A DNA stretch of 64,000 nucleotides from Eutreptiella sp. 'Long Island Sound 2002' (taxonomy: Eukaryota; Euglenozoa; Euglenophyceae; Eutreptiales; Eutreptiaceae), in NCBI GenBank assembly GCA_964036045.1, contig OZ038381.1, forward strand, positions 100,879,367 through 100,943,366, read 5' to 3'. Positions 1 through 11,371 of the stretch are shown here, one piece after another. Made by a program: the position numbers and the translations under genes. Under the pieces are notes generated by a model, which saw only the letters and a list, made by a program, of their open reading frames with translations, was not told the DNA's origin and ran no database searches. The stretch's first letter is position 1. Each line of letters starts with the position of its first letter.

Positions 1-2830
1 TGTTTGAAGCGTGTGCTACATTTGTGCGCCTGTTCCTTGATACCCTGTACCAAATACCAATGAAATGGGAGCCACATGGCCCAATGAATGGTTGGTGTGA
101 GTGCCGCGTTGTGACTCACCCAGAGCCGGCTCTCTTAATGAAAGGGGTTACGTTTCAGCCCCGATGCTCCCAACCCGTTGCCTGACTTCGCCATCTGGCA
201 AAGAAGGCCTGATGCGAGCTCCCCCAGCGCCCCATCGGTTTTGCGGACAATGCTCCTCGCTGGTGGACAAAGCACTGTCTTATGCCCTTAGTGACAAGCA
301 CAGACAAATAAATATAGCCTCCTTGACCCGTGGGTGTGGGTATAAAGGTCATCACAGAAGGTGGTGGTGGCCACCGCTCAGAGCAGCAATAGTGGCAGCC
401 AGCTTCTAGCGTCTCATCCCAGCAAGGCTAGTCTGCAAGTGGATTGGGGAGGGCAGGGGCTTCAAGACGGCTATCGGGCCGGCGAGGGCTGCGCCCTTCG
501 CACCGGCCCTCCAGCCGTCCTGATTTGACTTCTTTTGCTCGTGCTCTTGTATAGTTGCAAAGAGTGGCTGAACAGTTCGGCATGCACAAGGCATGCATGG
601 TGTGCCACCCTCCTACAAATTAGGCACAACATTACAGAGTTCTGTGTGAAAGCCAAATGTTGCCTGTGCCCATCACTCTGATAGACTGGTAGGTTTTGTC
701 TGGCATCCCCTGTGTGTGGGCTCTGCTAATTACACTGACGATCCAGTGCTCTTGTGCCTGCGTTGTGATTGAACCTGTGTTGCTTGTTGCACACTGAGTT
801 GCTTGTTGAGTTTGTAGAGAGTTTATGGTTCCCAAATCCAAAACTTTCAGGATTCTTTCCCAAAAAGTTGGTGCCATGCTTCCACTTTTGTGTCCCGGCG
901 TTGTACCCCACTTGCACCTCATGTGTCACCAACTAGAAACGAGGAGTTGCCTTCAGTGCACACCGAAAATGGTGACGCAAACGTAGAGCACATATTTTGG
1001 TTTGGAACACTGCTTGTCACTTCCATTTTCCTTTGACGTAGGATGGCTGCACAAATGCCATCAGACCAAGCCTTGAACTCGAACCTTTCTAGAAAATCAA
1101 AACCAAATAAGTGTTCCAAGGGGGAGCACCCGGCATGGTGTGCATGCGGCGTGCGCGTAGCACGGACGTTTACCCGTTTGGCTGACCACAGCTGTAGATC
1201 ACCTTGTGGCTAGGCTGGAAGAGCTGTGATTTCCCTTTGTTGTTTGGACAAGGGCAGGACAAAGTGACAATCTAGCTCGGAGACCCCAGCTAGGATGGTG
1301 GTTACTCCCAAGGGGCCATTTTATGTATTTTCACCCTTGGAGGCGCCCCATAGGGCAAGGCGAGGGGATGTTTGCATAGGTCTTGTACCCACTCCTTAGG
1401 GGGCATTTTGTGAGGGGGTAAGGGCCAACCCATTCCGGACTAACACGCGGTAAAAGTAGCGCGCGGCGCAGATACTCCCCAAAGATTCTACTGTTTGTGC
1501 AAGAAACAATGCAACATTGTCAGAAGATATATTTGTGGGATGATTGGATTAATGTATGCACATTCGCATGACCACTTATTTTTGGCTTATCAATATGCCC
1601 TTCACTTCTTTTTGCATCGGTAAAATGCATGGTGCGGCAAAGTCTGAGCGTTCACTTTGAAACACAAGCCATCCGAGATTATGGCAGTGCTATGCATTGT
1701 GACGTCCTTTCACATGCAGGGCTGCAGAAAGGGCTGGGAACCAGGAAATACACTTGGACCGCTCCAATAACCTTTGGTCACTACTTCAACAGTTCAGTGA
1801 CGTAGCACAGGACACCCTTCCACAAAATGTTCCTCCACATGCAATCACCGCTCTGCCATTGCCCAGTGATAATGGATGGAACTCTGCCCCCAGATTGTCT
1901 GCAGTGATGCATAGCCATCCGTGAGAGGGTTGCAGCACAATGGACTCCAATCCCACGTGGGCCAACAACAAATTCGTCAGCACGTCTACACTTTTGGTCA
2001 ATGTGGATGAGACAAAAACAAAAGAAGAGGTGATTTTAGAATATGCGAATGAGGAGGTGGTTGTGGAGTCAGAGCCTCAAGACTCGCGACCCCTGTGGCA
2101 GCAGGTGTGCACATGCATGCTGCTGCCATTGCCGCTATTGGTGCACCTGTCATTGTGTTTTGGTTTGATGGGCCAGGGATGGGTTGGGGATGAGCAGGGC
2201 TATGGGTTGAGCGGGAGCACGCTGTGCCACTAGCAGGCCCAACAGTATCCCTGATGAAGTGCATGTTCCTCATTGGAGTATTGAACGATAAACGCCAGTG
2301 CGGTTCAGTGCCTTACTCATGGAGTTGTTCCGTTCTGTTTGCTGCATTTGTTTGTTGCCGTTCTTGTTGGACGTTGTTGAGCAACAGTTGTGCATGAGGT
2401 GTCAGGCCCCTGAGAGCTTTCAGTTGGGCTGTTCAGCGGTCACCAACCCCCCACAACCCTCTGCATATCCCCTCTCTCTCTCTATCTCTGTGTGTGGGGG
2501 GGGGGGGGGGGTGACCAATCTCATCATCTGTCAGGATGGTGAGATGGGTGGTGCAGGGCTGTGCAGTGTGGACTTGTGCAGGCTGTGCAGGATTATGCAC
2601 TACTTTTCTTGCCTCTATTTTCCTCAACAAGCCTTCACCGCCATCTTGGGGGGGCCTTACAGCCCTTCATCATGCTCCACTGCCCCCCAAAAACTCGCAG
2701 CAACCCTGTCCCTGTTCCCCCAATCAGCAAAGGCAGCCTCAATCCTGCACTGCACAACTCCACGCATCCCTGCATTGCACGACCCTGCTCTGCAGTGCAA
2801 GGTTGCACATGGTTGATGATTATGGAGGAT
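1..2830. other. unique left flank without a confident gene
   Basis: No frame on either strand reads like a conserved protein here. The best candidate is an ATG at 1940 opening about 55 codons rich in Lys, Glu and Val, up to a donor-like CAG|GTGTGC near 2103; it could be a small exon but shows no domain. Around 2550-2820 several forward and reverse frames stay open because the sequence is biased and repetitive, and I regard them as non-coding. No copy of the unit, satellite or transposon palindrome found further right was noticed here. Confidence 0.4.
2471..2511. repeat. CT-rich tract followed by a 16-base G run
   Basis: A CT-rich microsatellite passes through TGTGTG into an uninterrupted G run at 2496-2511. 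Such runs are prone to length error in assembly, so frames crossing it are unreliable. Confidence 0.9.
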
Positions 2831-2875
2831 TGGTGTTGGTGTTGGTGTTGGTGTGGGTGTTGGTGTTGGTGTTGG
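2831..2875. repeat. TTGGTG hexamer microsatellite
   Basis: About seven tandem copies of TTGGTG with one substituted unit. The hexamer keeps frames open on both strands, giving artefactual Leu-Val or Thr-Pro runs that should not be called as proteins. Confidence 0.9.
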
Positions 2876-2939
2876 ATGGATAGCCACACGAACGGGTCAA
2901 ACATTTTGGTGGGGGTGGGGGGGTAGGTAGGGGGTCTGG

Positions 2940-3008
2940 CTATCTGTCACTCATTGACAGATGGAGATTGACAGAGATGGCTATCTGTCACTCATTGACA
3001 GATGGAGA
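2940..3008. repeat. 28 bp direct repeat, 41 bp period, each copy a hairpin
   Basis: A 28-base segment occurs at 2940-2967 and identically at 2981-3008. Each copy contains ATCTGTCA and TGACAGAT separated by CTCAT, an 8 bp stem with a 5-base loop. Further GACAGAT fragments follow to about 3075. It looks like a local minisatellite. Confidence 0.8.
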
Positions 3009-3207
3009 GTGACAGATAGAGCTGATGGCCAAGTGCTGCAGTGCAGCGCATGGTTGTACTGGACAGTGACAGATGGGGATGGCACTGACAATGACAGGTA
3101 CAGTGACAAGGGCAATTTGCAAACTGTACTATCTGTACTATCTGTTTCAATGCTTTTGTCTGCTGCTCTCCTGCTGCAGACCTCCCTTTGTTTCTTCGTT
3201 GTACACA

Positions 3208-3711
3208 ATGCCTGTCAAGGGTAGTTGGCAAGTGCGTAGCACAACTGAGTTTGGGCACTCCCCTCAGTGCCCTAATGCGAACGCTGGCACATCCAAGCAC
3301 TCTTGGGACAAGATCAGGGCTCAGAAGTTGCCAAAAACGCAGGCATTGCAGCAGGAAATAGACTAGGTGGTAGCCTCTGAGAAGTGTTCTGCAGCCTGCA
3401 ACCCTTGTATTTCTGGAGCTCATCACCTTTTTGGACGGGTCAAACAGGAGTATTTCAGCAGCATTCCAGGGGAGCCGTGGGAGAGTATGCAGGATGCTAA
3501 GTCGTTCATTAAATTTTGGCAGGCCTATGCTGCAGCTGTGTTCCTTGCATGTTGCTCCTCCTGTGACACAGAGCAGTCCACCAGTTTGCTTAATGGTATT
3601 GTGACCGCTTATAACAGGATGCCATGGAGAAACATCAGGGTTCACCTCATTGGTGCTGCAGACATCAATGAGGTTGACTATCCATATGCCCAAGTGGCCT
3701 GTGCGCTGGTA
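3208..3711 (+). pseudogene. protein-like ORF fragment cut by the unit junction
   Basis: From an ATG at 3208 the frame reads a protein-like sequence, with a segment FIKFWQAYAAAVFLACC, for 168 codons up to the left edge of the duplicated unit at 3712. One in-frame TAG at 3364-3366 interrupts it. After 3711 the same frame runs into unit sequence and stops at 3790-3792, so the native C-terminus has been replaced. I do not recognise the family. Protein-like composition on both sides of the TAG argues for a former gene truncated by the rearrangement that placed the unit here. Chance openness cannot be excluded. Confidence 0.45.
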
Positions 3712-3884
3712 CACCAAACACAAAGCCCAAAAGACCCCAGTGCAAAGCAACCGCATGCAGCAGCAAATGGACAAAGGGTGGCAGTTGAGTGACAACAGTG
3801 GCTTTGGGCCCAACTGTAGCTTAGCTTCTTCTTTGAGCTCCATTCCCAGCAGCACTGGCAGTAGCAACGTTAGTTGAAAATCGG

Positions 3885-3964
3885 AGGTGGCCCACAATTG
3901 GGCCGGATGGCTACATAACCCGTGCCGCCTGGGGGCTCCCCAGCGCTCAGAGCGGGGGACAAAA
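3885..3964 (-). repeat. 85 bp-family repeat, inverted copy
   Basis: This segment is the reverse complement, with changes, of the tandem units at 5621-5829 (shared core GCGGGGGACAAAAT and GGTGGCCCAC). A second partial copy begins near 3970. The unit therefore has the family in both orientations about 1.7 kb apart. The copy 2 equivalent is 26160-26239. Confidence 0.8.
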
Positions 3965-4128
3965 TCAGCAGTGGCCCACAGGGGGGCACATTGGCTACAT
4001 GCATGCATTTTCAGCAAAATTGGCAATTTTTCCTTTGCGATAAGGTCGTGGGATATTTTTTTGCAGCTGACGCATGTAAAAAAGTGGTCATGTCGTGAAA
4101 ATTTTTCCGGTACCCCCCCCCCCCATTT

Positions 4129-4178
4129 CGCAAGCACTGCCTTGTCTAAGCACATGAGCCCGTGTTACCGTCGTTTTG
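4129..4178. repeat. 50 bp direct repeat, first member
   Basis: The 50 bases starting CGCAAGCACTGCCTTGTCTA recur without change at 4837-4886, and both members are preceded by GGTACC. Direct 50 bp repeats about 0.7 kb apart could mark the ends of a small insertion, but I see no inverted termini. Confidence 0.8.
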
Positions 4179-4414
4179 ATGGAATTTTCTGACCACGGTT
4201 TTGGTTTTTATGGTCAGAAACGTAACATTATGCGATTGTGCTTCGCTTGTAGAGGGAAAGGTGGGCTTGATCATGCTTGTGGTAGTTCCTCTTGCTCATG
4301 CCAACATTCTGCTTGCAATTGCAACCCAATCATGTCCTTGTTGATGTGATTTTCAGCCATGGCTCATGTTGCTACACCTGGCATGGCTGTTACGTACATC
4401 CCGTCCACCAGTGA

Positions 4415-4690
4415 ACATGTCTCCGCAACAATGATGAAGTGCAGATTGTGTGGGCCAAAGCGGGACGTGGGATTTGGGGCCTTGGCCATGTGTTTGAGGG
4501 CAAGCTTTACTTCACCAAACATATTGTTGATGACAGTTTTGTCCCAAGGAATAGGAAGCCTAAACCCATTCCAAAACCTGAAGCCAAGGCTGCCCCAAAG
4601 GATACCCCAAAGGGCCCCAAAGGGCAAGCATGTGCTATTGTTCAAGATGAGGCGCAAGTTGGGAAAGGGCTTCCATTCCACAGCTACTGA
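4415..4690 (+). CDS. possible short exon, unknown product
   Basis: The frame 4415-4690 reads a stretch with mixed composition (NDEVQIVWAKAGRGIWGLG) followed by a Lys/Pro-rich tail and a TAG stop; the same frame is preserved in copy 2 at 26685-26960 with few amino-acid changes. A pyrimidine tract ending TTTTCAG lies upstream at 4347-4356 and an overlapping frame starts at ATG 4359. No domain is recognised, and no partner exon is clear. It may be a terminal exon or non-coding sequence open by chance. Confidence 0.25.
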   Translation, partial: TCLRNNDEVQIVWAKAGRGIWGLGHVFEGKLYFTKHIVDDSFVPRNRKPKPIPKPEAKAAPKDTPKGPKGQACAIVQDEAQVGKGLPFHSY

Positions 4691-4836
4691 TGGCCCTGAT
4701 GGGCAGTGAGGACCTCCAGAACTCGCTGAAATTTGCCTGCACATTGTGTTGTAGTGCCCTGTTGCGACAATTCTGCTTAGGGTGAGGTATGGGCAGGTTT
4801 CCGGTGACATACGCTCTTTTGGTACCGCGTGTCGCG

Positions 4837-4886
4837 CGCAAGCACTGCCTTGTCTAAGCACATGAGCCCGTGTTACCGTCGTTTTG
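4837..4886. repeat. 50 bp direct repeat, second member
   Basis: Identical to 4129-4178. It is followed here by CTGACTTTCAGCG and a CGCAAG-G-run sequence rather than the sequence following the first member. Confidence 0.8.
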
Positions 4887-4891
4887 CTGAC

Positions 4892-5620
4892 TTTCAGCGT
4901 CCTTGCGCAAGGGGGGGGTAAATGCGTGCCAAAAAATATCAAAACGTGTAATTTTTTTTACCGTACACGCGTCTACAAAGAAATTGTGAAGTCATGTAAT
5001 TTTTTTTTGCGGTAATGCGAGTATAGGTTGACACGACTTACCACAAAAAACGAATTACACGACGTGGCAATTTTCTTGTTACGCGCATTTACTCCAAAAA
5101 AAATTACACGTATTTCAACACACACACTGAAACTGGCTAAAACTTGGCACTCTCCCTCCATAAGTCTCCCCTTCAACCTTCCCACATGCCATCCTTTCTA
5201 CTTGACTTAGTAACAACAAGATAACACTGTTCAATTTGTGGGCTTGACCGTGGAAAGCAAAGAAAGACTTTATGACTCGGTCTCCTCACTCCGATGAACC
5301 CTTGAAACACTCTGCAATCTGCTCCCTCTCCACTCCCACACCCCATCCCAACCCATCTCCCACATCCCTCCCCCCATCCACCACCCTCATTTGTGGTGCA
5401 TGCATTGGGGTCATGAACGCTTAATCACACCAACACCATCAACGACACCAACACCAAAGGGATATCATAGCCCCCCCCCTCCCTAGCACTGAATGACGAG
5501 TGATAGGTGACAAGAGTGACAGAAATGCCGCACAAGCATGTAATATAATGAGCACCGATTAACGGATTTGTCCATCCATGTGTTTATGATCACCATCCTT
5601 TGAGGCGCAATCAAATCGCG
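4892..5620. other. non-coding interval with T and A tracts
   Basis: No protein-like frame. The interval has runs of 8-9 T or A, CTCCC-rich stretches and short CACCAACACCA repeats near 5427-5452. The same sequence, almost unchanged, occupies about 27190-27894 in copy 2. Confidence 0.5.
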
Positions 5621-5829
5621 ATTTTGTCCCCCGCTCTAAAGCGTTGGGGACCCCCCAGACGGCAGGGGTTATGTAGCCACCCGGCCCACTTGTGGGCCAC
5701 CTGTGATTTTGTCCCCGGCGCCGAAGCGTTGGGGACCCCGCAGGCGGCAGGGGTTATGTCGCCACCTAGCCCACTTGTGGGCCACCTCTCATTTTGTCCC
5801 CCGCTTTGAAGTGTTGGGGCCCCCCAGAC
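5621..5829 (+). repeat. 85 bp tandem repeat, two full and one partial unit
   Basis: Units start with ATTTTGTCCCC at 5621, 5706 and 5791, a constant 85 bp period, and contain GCGTTGGGGACCCC, GGGGTTATGT and CACTTGTGGGCCACCT. The third unit ends after about 39 bases. Copy 2 has the same array starting at 27895, 27980 and 28065. An inverted copy lies at 3885-3964. Confidence 0.9.
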
Positions 5830-7060
5830 CTCCTTTCTAATCCTCTTTTGGCCTCTCCCCTGGGTAAGGAGGTGAGAAAAAAAGAGGTCCGATCATCTAT
5901 TTCAGAGGTGGATTTCTTCTCGCCTCCTCCTACGGCCCTTGTGCCACGGTAGAAGCAGAACCGAAAGAAGGCTTCGCCAAGTGGCCCCCCCTTGCCACAA
6001 AAGAATGTGAAGGGAAAAAAGGCCTTGCCAAGGCACCCCTGTCGCAAGCGTCGGTGTTAGCCAAAGAACTGGCTAGTGTCGGCTGGTCAAAAAGTTTCCA
6101 TTTTCCCAAACAGTTAGTTCGGCTGACAAATTTCATCAAAGGCACGTGAGGGAAAGGTGGCAAGGCCGTTGGAAAATGGGAAAAATGGGACAGGGCAAAA
6201 TCTTAATTTTGTCCCAAGGTGTCCCAATTTTCCTCCCATGTACTACGAATTTCACTCATTTTTTCTACATTTCCCGCCAGGTATTTTTGGCAATTTCACA
6301 CAATTCCCCATTCCCCCCCCTTTCCCCTCCATTTTCCTTCATTTCACCCCATTTCCCCCCATTTTCCTTTTGCGTCGCCAGGACATCACTCACCCCTACA
6401 ATCCAGTGGTAAGTGTGTGTGGGTGTGTGTGCGAGTTCAGGCAACCCATGTGCAAGGCGGCCGATGGCCCACATGGACACCATTGTGTCTCGCCCGAGGT
6501 AGCAGAGAGCGCAATGAGAGCAGGAAGCAGGAGGACGACGAAGCAGCGGCCAGAGGAAGGAAGAGTTCGACGGGCGGGCAACGAAACCAGTGCAGCCCGA
6601 GACAGTGGGCCTGTGGTGGCCTAGTCGTGGACAACGTGCGGGTCCCAACCACGTCACGGTCTATGACAGAGTCACCCAGATCGCCGCGGAGCGGGTGCAG
6701 CGCAGGCTTCGAGATAGTATGGCGTGCAATGGTGGCCACGTGGTGCGGTAGGTGCCCGGGCACCGACGGAGGCACTGCGTCGACATCGCCAAGACGGCCA
6801 CGGAGCGGGGGCCGTGGAGCTGGTTCAAGAGGATGCCGGCGACGAGGACCAGGTGCAGGCCGGCGGCAGGCACGACGAGAGCAGTACAGCGCAGTAGGGC
6901 AGGCGACGGGCGTGCAGCGCGCAGCACACATGCAACGAGATGGAGCACGGTGTGTGCCGAAGCCGGTGCGCAGATGGCGGCGCGGTAGAGGCGCAGGGTG
7001 GTGGAGGAAGGCACAAGTTGTATCACACAATGGAGAGCTGGGGCACCGAGCTCACAAATT
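5830..7060. other. no confident gene; polypyrimidine tract and splice-like sites
   Basis: Several long frames overlap on both strands from 6146 onwards, but they are Arg/Ser/Pro-rich and mutually incompatible. A polypyrimidine tract at 6300-6375 is followed by a CCAG acceptor-like site, 27 bases, and GTAAGTGTG at 6409, which would define a 9-residue micro-exon. I cannot support a gene around it. Confidence 0.3.
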
Positions 7061-7290
7061 CTGGCAGACGGCGTGTGCTGTCCCAGGGTCGAGCGGGCCG
7101 CCTTTGGCAGATGGCGTGTACTGCAATTTTGTGCACCATGGCGGATGCCGTGTACTGCTCGGGACGGACCAGCCATGCCGCTCCCTGACAGATGACGGAT
7201 ACTGCGGCAGATGACGTGTACCCGGCTCATTTCAAGGGCTGCAGCGATGGGATGACATATACTCTGGTGGATGACGCGTGCTCAGCAGTG
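7061..7290. repeat. imperfect minisatellite of GCAGATGRCGTGTACTG-like units
   Basis: At least six degenerate repeats of a roughly 17-20 base motif (GGCAGACGGCGTGTGCTG, GCAGATGGCGTGTACTGC, GCGGATGCCGTGTACTGC and others) occur at uneven spacing. The same array is at 29335-29564 in copy 2. No coding frame is kept. Confidence 0.65.
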
Positions 7291-8547
7291 TGGCACAATG
7301 CCTTCAGCTAGACATTGTGCAATGCACAAGGGAAAGGAGGGGCACCAAAACACAAGACCGGGTAAAAGTCCCCATCTTGCTTTGTCTTCAAGTCTGCCAT
7401 CATGTTTGGCAATGGATCGGATAGCGATGGGGCACACCCCAGAGCTCATGAGGTGGTCGATCGCAAAATCAAATACACCCTCGAAACATTTAAGCCTATC
7501 AACGTCCACGAAAACAACGTGGAGTTCAAGTTCAAAGCTTAAGCTTTAAGATTAAACTTTCATATGACAAAGCCCTTACGGAAGGGACCAAGAGTGCCCG
7601 TCTCCTTCAGTTCTGGCTTCCCTAGTGGCCCAAATTAAAGTCAATGTGTTAATTTTTAATTTTTAATATATGAAGGCGTTAATATATTAATCTCGCAAAT
7701 ATTAAGAGGCTAAAGTCAAATTTTTGCGATTGGGCCATTTGTATCCATTTTTCCATGCACATATGCGGACCTATAAGGGGTGTTACGTGGTATATTGTTG
7801 CACAACGGTATAGTAGAGAGGTTCCAATGTTGTGTTGGCGGGCGTCTTGGACACCCCCCCTCCGGTTGCTCGCATCCCCCCCCCCCCCCCCCCCTCCACA
7901 CCACCATGTTCCCTTGTATAGCCCTTGTTATGCCTTTCTCTCGGGACACCCTTACCGAGCTTAACATGACGCTCGTGCGTTTGAGCGGGCCAAGAGTTTG
8001 CGAGACCCTTTGGTCCCCCAACTCCTTGGTGAGTGGGTGGCCTCATCCCCTTTGGCCCGGGCCCGATGGTCCGATGCCATGGAGGTTGGGTACCCCTCCC
8101 TTATTCGTACTAAGCAAGTGGAGGCGGTGAAGCGATATGCCTCCCACCTCTTCCCGGCCCCGGACCTCATCGGCCTCCTCATGGACTTGAACGTCCCCAA
8201 GGTTGGCTTCCGCCACATGATGGAGTACATGAGCCGCCGGGGGTTGGTCTACACGGCCGCAACGGGCCTCCCGTTCCCCCGACCCATCCCCACTCGGGAA
8301 GCGTTCACGGACGCGTGGAAGGAGTTGGTCACCCCCCTTGACCTACGACCACCCGTGTCCGTCCCAGATCCCCCCGCGAGTGGGCGCTCTTGGCCGCTAC
8401 CCTCATGGGCCCGGTACGTCCAATCACGCCCATCGCTAGTGGAGACCATCGATTGGATAAGGCCCCTCACCTTTTCTCCTTGCCATGGACGCCTCGGCCA
8501 TGCAAAAGATGTTGGCCGACATGCTCAAAGCGAACAACGAAGCCCTA

Positions 8548-8758
8548 GTGTGTTTTGCTTGTGCATGCTTGCTTGCGTATACCAATTAATATTTCCGTCG
8601 CTCCGTTTAATATTTCGAGATTAATATTAATAGGCACGGTCATTAATATTTAATATATTAATTAATTTTTCGCTAGATAATACTAATTTCAAGAAATTAA
8701 GTCGGGGGCACAAAAATTGATTTTTTCTAATTTTTTTTTCATCCTCCCGCTCTCTTAG
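8548..8758 (+). other. AT-rich intron with TTAATATT motifs
   Basis: It starts GTGTGTTTTGCTTGTGCATG and ends TCTCTTAG directly before ATG 8759. Splicing joins NNEAL to MQQVEQRLAAAQ in phase 0, giving one continuous Ala/Gln-rich helix-prone segment, which supports the boundaries. The core CGAGATTAATATTAAT recurs in the other AT-rich introns of the gene. Confidence 0.6.
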
Positions 8759-9821
8759 ATGCAACAAGTGGAGCAACGACTGGCTGCAGCTCAACCAGCA
8801 GCAGCAGCAGCTCGAGCACCAGCACAAGCACCAGCACAAGCACCTCCTCCTCCTCCCGCCGCCCAACCGCCAACCGAGGAGTCAAGCGAAGACTCCTCGG
8901 ATAGGCGGCGGAAGGAGAAGAAGGATAAGAAGAAGAAAAAGAAGGAGAAAAGGGAGAGGAGAGAGAGGGAGAGGAGCCAGGGGCAGGGGGGGGGGTAGAG
9001 GCCAGCCTGGGGGGAGGGTCAAGGCCGAGGGGGAGGGGGAAGTGGTGGTGGACGAGGGGGACAGGGACGGGGAAGTTCAGGAGGTTGACCTCCCCAATGA
9101 CCCCCCCCCCTCCCCCAGTGGCTTCTTAAAGCCCTGGGCCCCCAATCAGCCACCGCCAAAAAGGCGGGGCCGATCCCCTGGTCAGCCCAGGCGCTGCAGG
9201 AGGGGTGCGCGGGGGATCAACCCGTTTTTTCCTCCCCCCCCCATAGCCACATGACGGTCATGTGGATTTTTCGGCGGTTGATCCGGTGTTTGATCCGCCG
9301 GAACGAGGGGAAACACGGAGGCACCTGGGGTAAGGATGCCTCCAGGGGGGGGGGGGGTCTCGGTCTGGAAACCCCACCGTGGTGCCCCCCTTGCCCCCAT
9401 GCCGGAGGCAATCAGCGTGGGCGCCTTGCCCGTGCTGAATTTGCCTTTCGACCCCCGCGGCGTCCGTTTCGGGATGCCGCATAACCTGGCGCTGCTGCAG
9501 CACTGGGCCCAACTGGGCTGGGTCAGGCAGTGGCGCCAGGGCAAGGCTGTGGCCTTCGGGGTGGACTGTGCCACTGTGCTAGCCCAGCCCCGCCCCATCT
9601 GCGACCCGGCGTGCCAGCCCTCGTACGAGGGCTTGGTGCCCCAGTCCCGCGCCGCCAAGTCGGCGACCACGGCCGCGACCGCGGCCAAACCGGGGGCCCA
9701 GGCGGCCCCGATGGCCAGCGCGGCAGCCTCTGTGGCCCTTGTGGAGGCCCCCAGTGCCGCCGCACTCTTCCGGGAGGCCATGGGGGCAGTTCAGGCCGGC
9801 GGAGTGAACGGGAGTTTTGAG

Positions 9822-9990
9822 GTATGTGTTTTGCGTGCGTGCATTGATTTTTCGGACGCCACGGTTATTTTCTCGAGATTAATATTTAATTTTTCCGCCG
9901 CCGGTCCAAATATTAAAAGTTAAGAGTTAAGATTAAAGTCGAAAAATTAAAAATGTCGCCGAAAAATATTTTTTTTCTGGTTATTGACGT
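9822..9990 (+). other. second AT-rich intron (3' end approximate)
   Basis: The donor region GTATGTGTTTTGCGTGCGTG resembles the donor region of the intron at 8548, and the core CTCGAGATTAATATTTAAT is shared. The acceptor is unclear; coding-like sequence resumes near 9990-10010 after an 8-base T run. Confidence 0.5.
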
Positions 9991-10911
9991 CGTGGTCAAC
10001 GCGACGAATGCCAGGCCCATCCGCGTGGCCTGCCGAGACGCTGAAGGATCCCAAGAAGTACCCTTGGGGTCCCTCCACCGCATCGTGGCCCGAGATCCAC
10101 CCTTGGGCCTTGCTCTCTTGCGAGGTCTCCACGATTGGGAGACTTCGCGCGTGGTGAGCGGCATATGGGTGGCGCCGCGCCGCTTCCGGCCCGCGGAGTG
10201 GGCTCGGATGCAGGAGGTGGGGTACGCGGGGGGGGAGGATGAGGAGATGTGGGGGAACATGGGTGGGGGCGGGGTGAGCGAGGGGGAGGGGGGGGAGGAA
10301 GGGGGGGGGAGGCGTCCACCACCACCGCCCCGACCCCCCCCCCCCCAAGCGAAGCCCAACCCCCCCCCGACCCGCCAAACCAAAACGAAAGTTTTGTTTC
10401 GAGTCGTCCGACGAAAGCCACGACGGGGCGATCCCCCGACCCAAAAGGCCAAGAACCCCCACACCACCACCACCGCACGGCCTACGAAGGCCGTCCCCGC
10501 CCCCAAACCCACCAACCCCCCCAAGGCCGCTACCACAAGCCCCGCCCCCCACCACCAAGACCGACCCCCCCAAGGGCGCCGAGAAGAAGGACTACCGTCC
10601 CGAGGATCCGATCATCGGGACGGTCGTCCACGTACCCTACCCCCAAAGGGGTAGAGAGGGGCACCGTCCGTGGTATCCACGGGCGGAAGTACGGTGCCGT
10701 TTGGGTGGAATACCCGGGCGGCACCACCCTCTACGAGGTCAACCGCTCCCTCCTCTTCCCCACCCCCGAGGAGACCAAAACGAACGAAACACCTAACCCC
10801 CCGAACGCAAACCCTACCACCGAACCCACTAACCCAACTAACCCCACTAACCCCACTAACCCCCCATCCGGACCCGCGAAGATGTGGGACCCCACTACGG
10901 GGTCCCACGAG

Positions 10912-11371
10912 GTATGAGGGCCCGAATAGGGACCCAAGGGGCCACAATGGCCATGGACAAGAGACATAAACACACACATGATGCATTCCATGTTGCGTTG
11001 TGCCATTGTTAGGAGGGTTAATATTTGGGGAAATGAGTTAATATTTGTGAGATTAATATTAATGCCGGCGACCCTTTAATTTCTAACTTTTCAAATATTA
11101 ACGGAAAAATTAAAAACAAAAATTAAAGCCAAGAGCCATTTTAACATTTTGAAACAACCACATGGGTAGGACCCCTGCACCAACCCCCGGGGGAAAATGA
11201 CACCCAAGCCCGTAAGGCAACCCGTGGGGGTCATAATTTTCATGGCAAACCCCCTAACCCCCCCTAAAAAAATTGAAACTTGAGATTAACGTGTTAATTT
11301 TTGGCCAAATATTGAACATATTGACTTTAATTTGGGCCACTAGGGTTGCCACACCCTACCCAAGAGACACC
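10912..11371 (+). other. AT-rich interval after the last exon; possible intron
   Basis: It begins with a donor-like GTATGAG at 10912 and contains GTGAGATTAATATTAATGCC near 11050, the same core as the other introns, and two more TTAATATT runs. No acceptor can be fixed. It separates the multi-exon gene from the LINE-like region starting at ATG 11372. Confidence 0.4.

Larger units (their letters stand above)
7905..10911 (+). pseudogene. multi-exon gene with AT-rich introns, copy 1 (broken)
   Basis: Counterpart of the better-preserved gene at 30174-33228. The first exon opens at ATG 7905 but a G is missing at about 7987 (AGCGGGCC against AGCGGGGCC in copy 2), which shifts the frame about 27 codons in; the remainder is open in another frame from 7998. 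An exon ending AACGAAGCCCTA at 8547 precedes an intron at 8548-8758, then an Ala/Gln/Pro exon at 8759-8998 ending in a Lys/Glu/Arg-rich run, an exon ending at 9821 (GAG|GTATGTG), and a Pro-rich exon ending at 10911 (GAG|GTATGAG). Copy 1 lacks 48 bp present near 33050 in copy 2. No known domain was recognised. Confidence 0.5.

Noticed and set aside
2992-4155. 387-codon open frame on the minus strand
   Set aside because: It spans the junction between unique sequence and the duplicated unit and opposes a more protein-like plus-strand frame; composition is Leu/Cys/His-rich without any domain. A real gene would not be expected to cross the recombination point.
6146-7230. several 150-330 codon frames on both strands
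   Set aside because: They overlap each other, are dominated by Arg, Ser and Pro and run through a minisatellite; no conserved motif appears in any of them.
9913-10573. long Gly/Val-rich minus-strand frames opposite the multi-exon gene
   Set aside because: They are complements of Pro-rich coding sequence and long C runs; composition is explained entirely by base bias.
10826-10866. telomere-like ACTAACCCC repeats
   Set aside because: They lie in frame as Pro-Thr-Asn repeats inside a Pro-rich exon and number only four; the CCCTAACCC near 11250 is a single occurrence. No chromosome end is implied.
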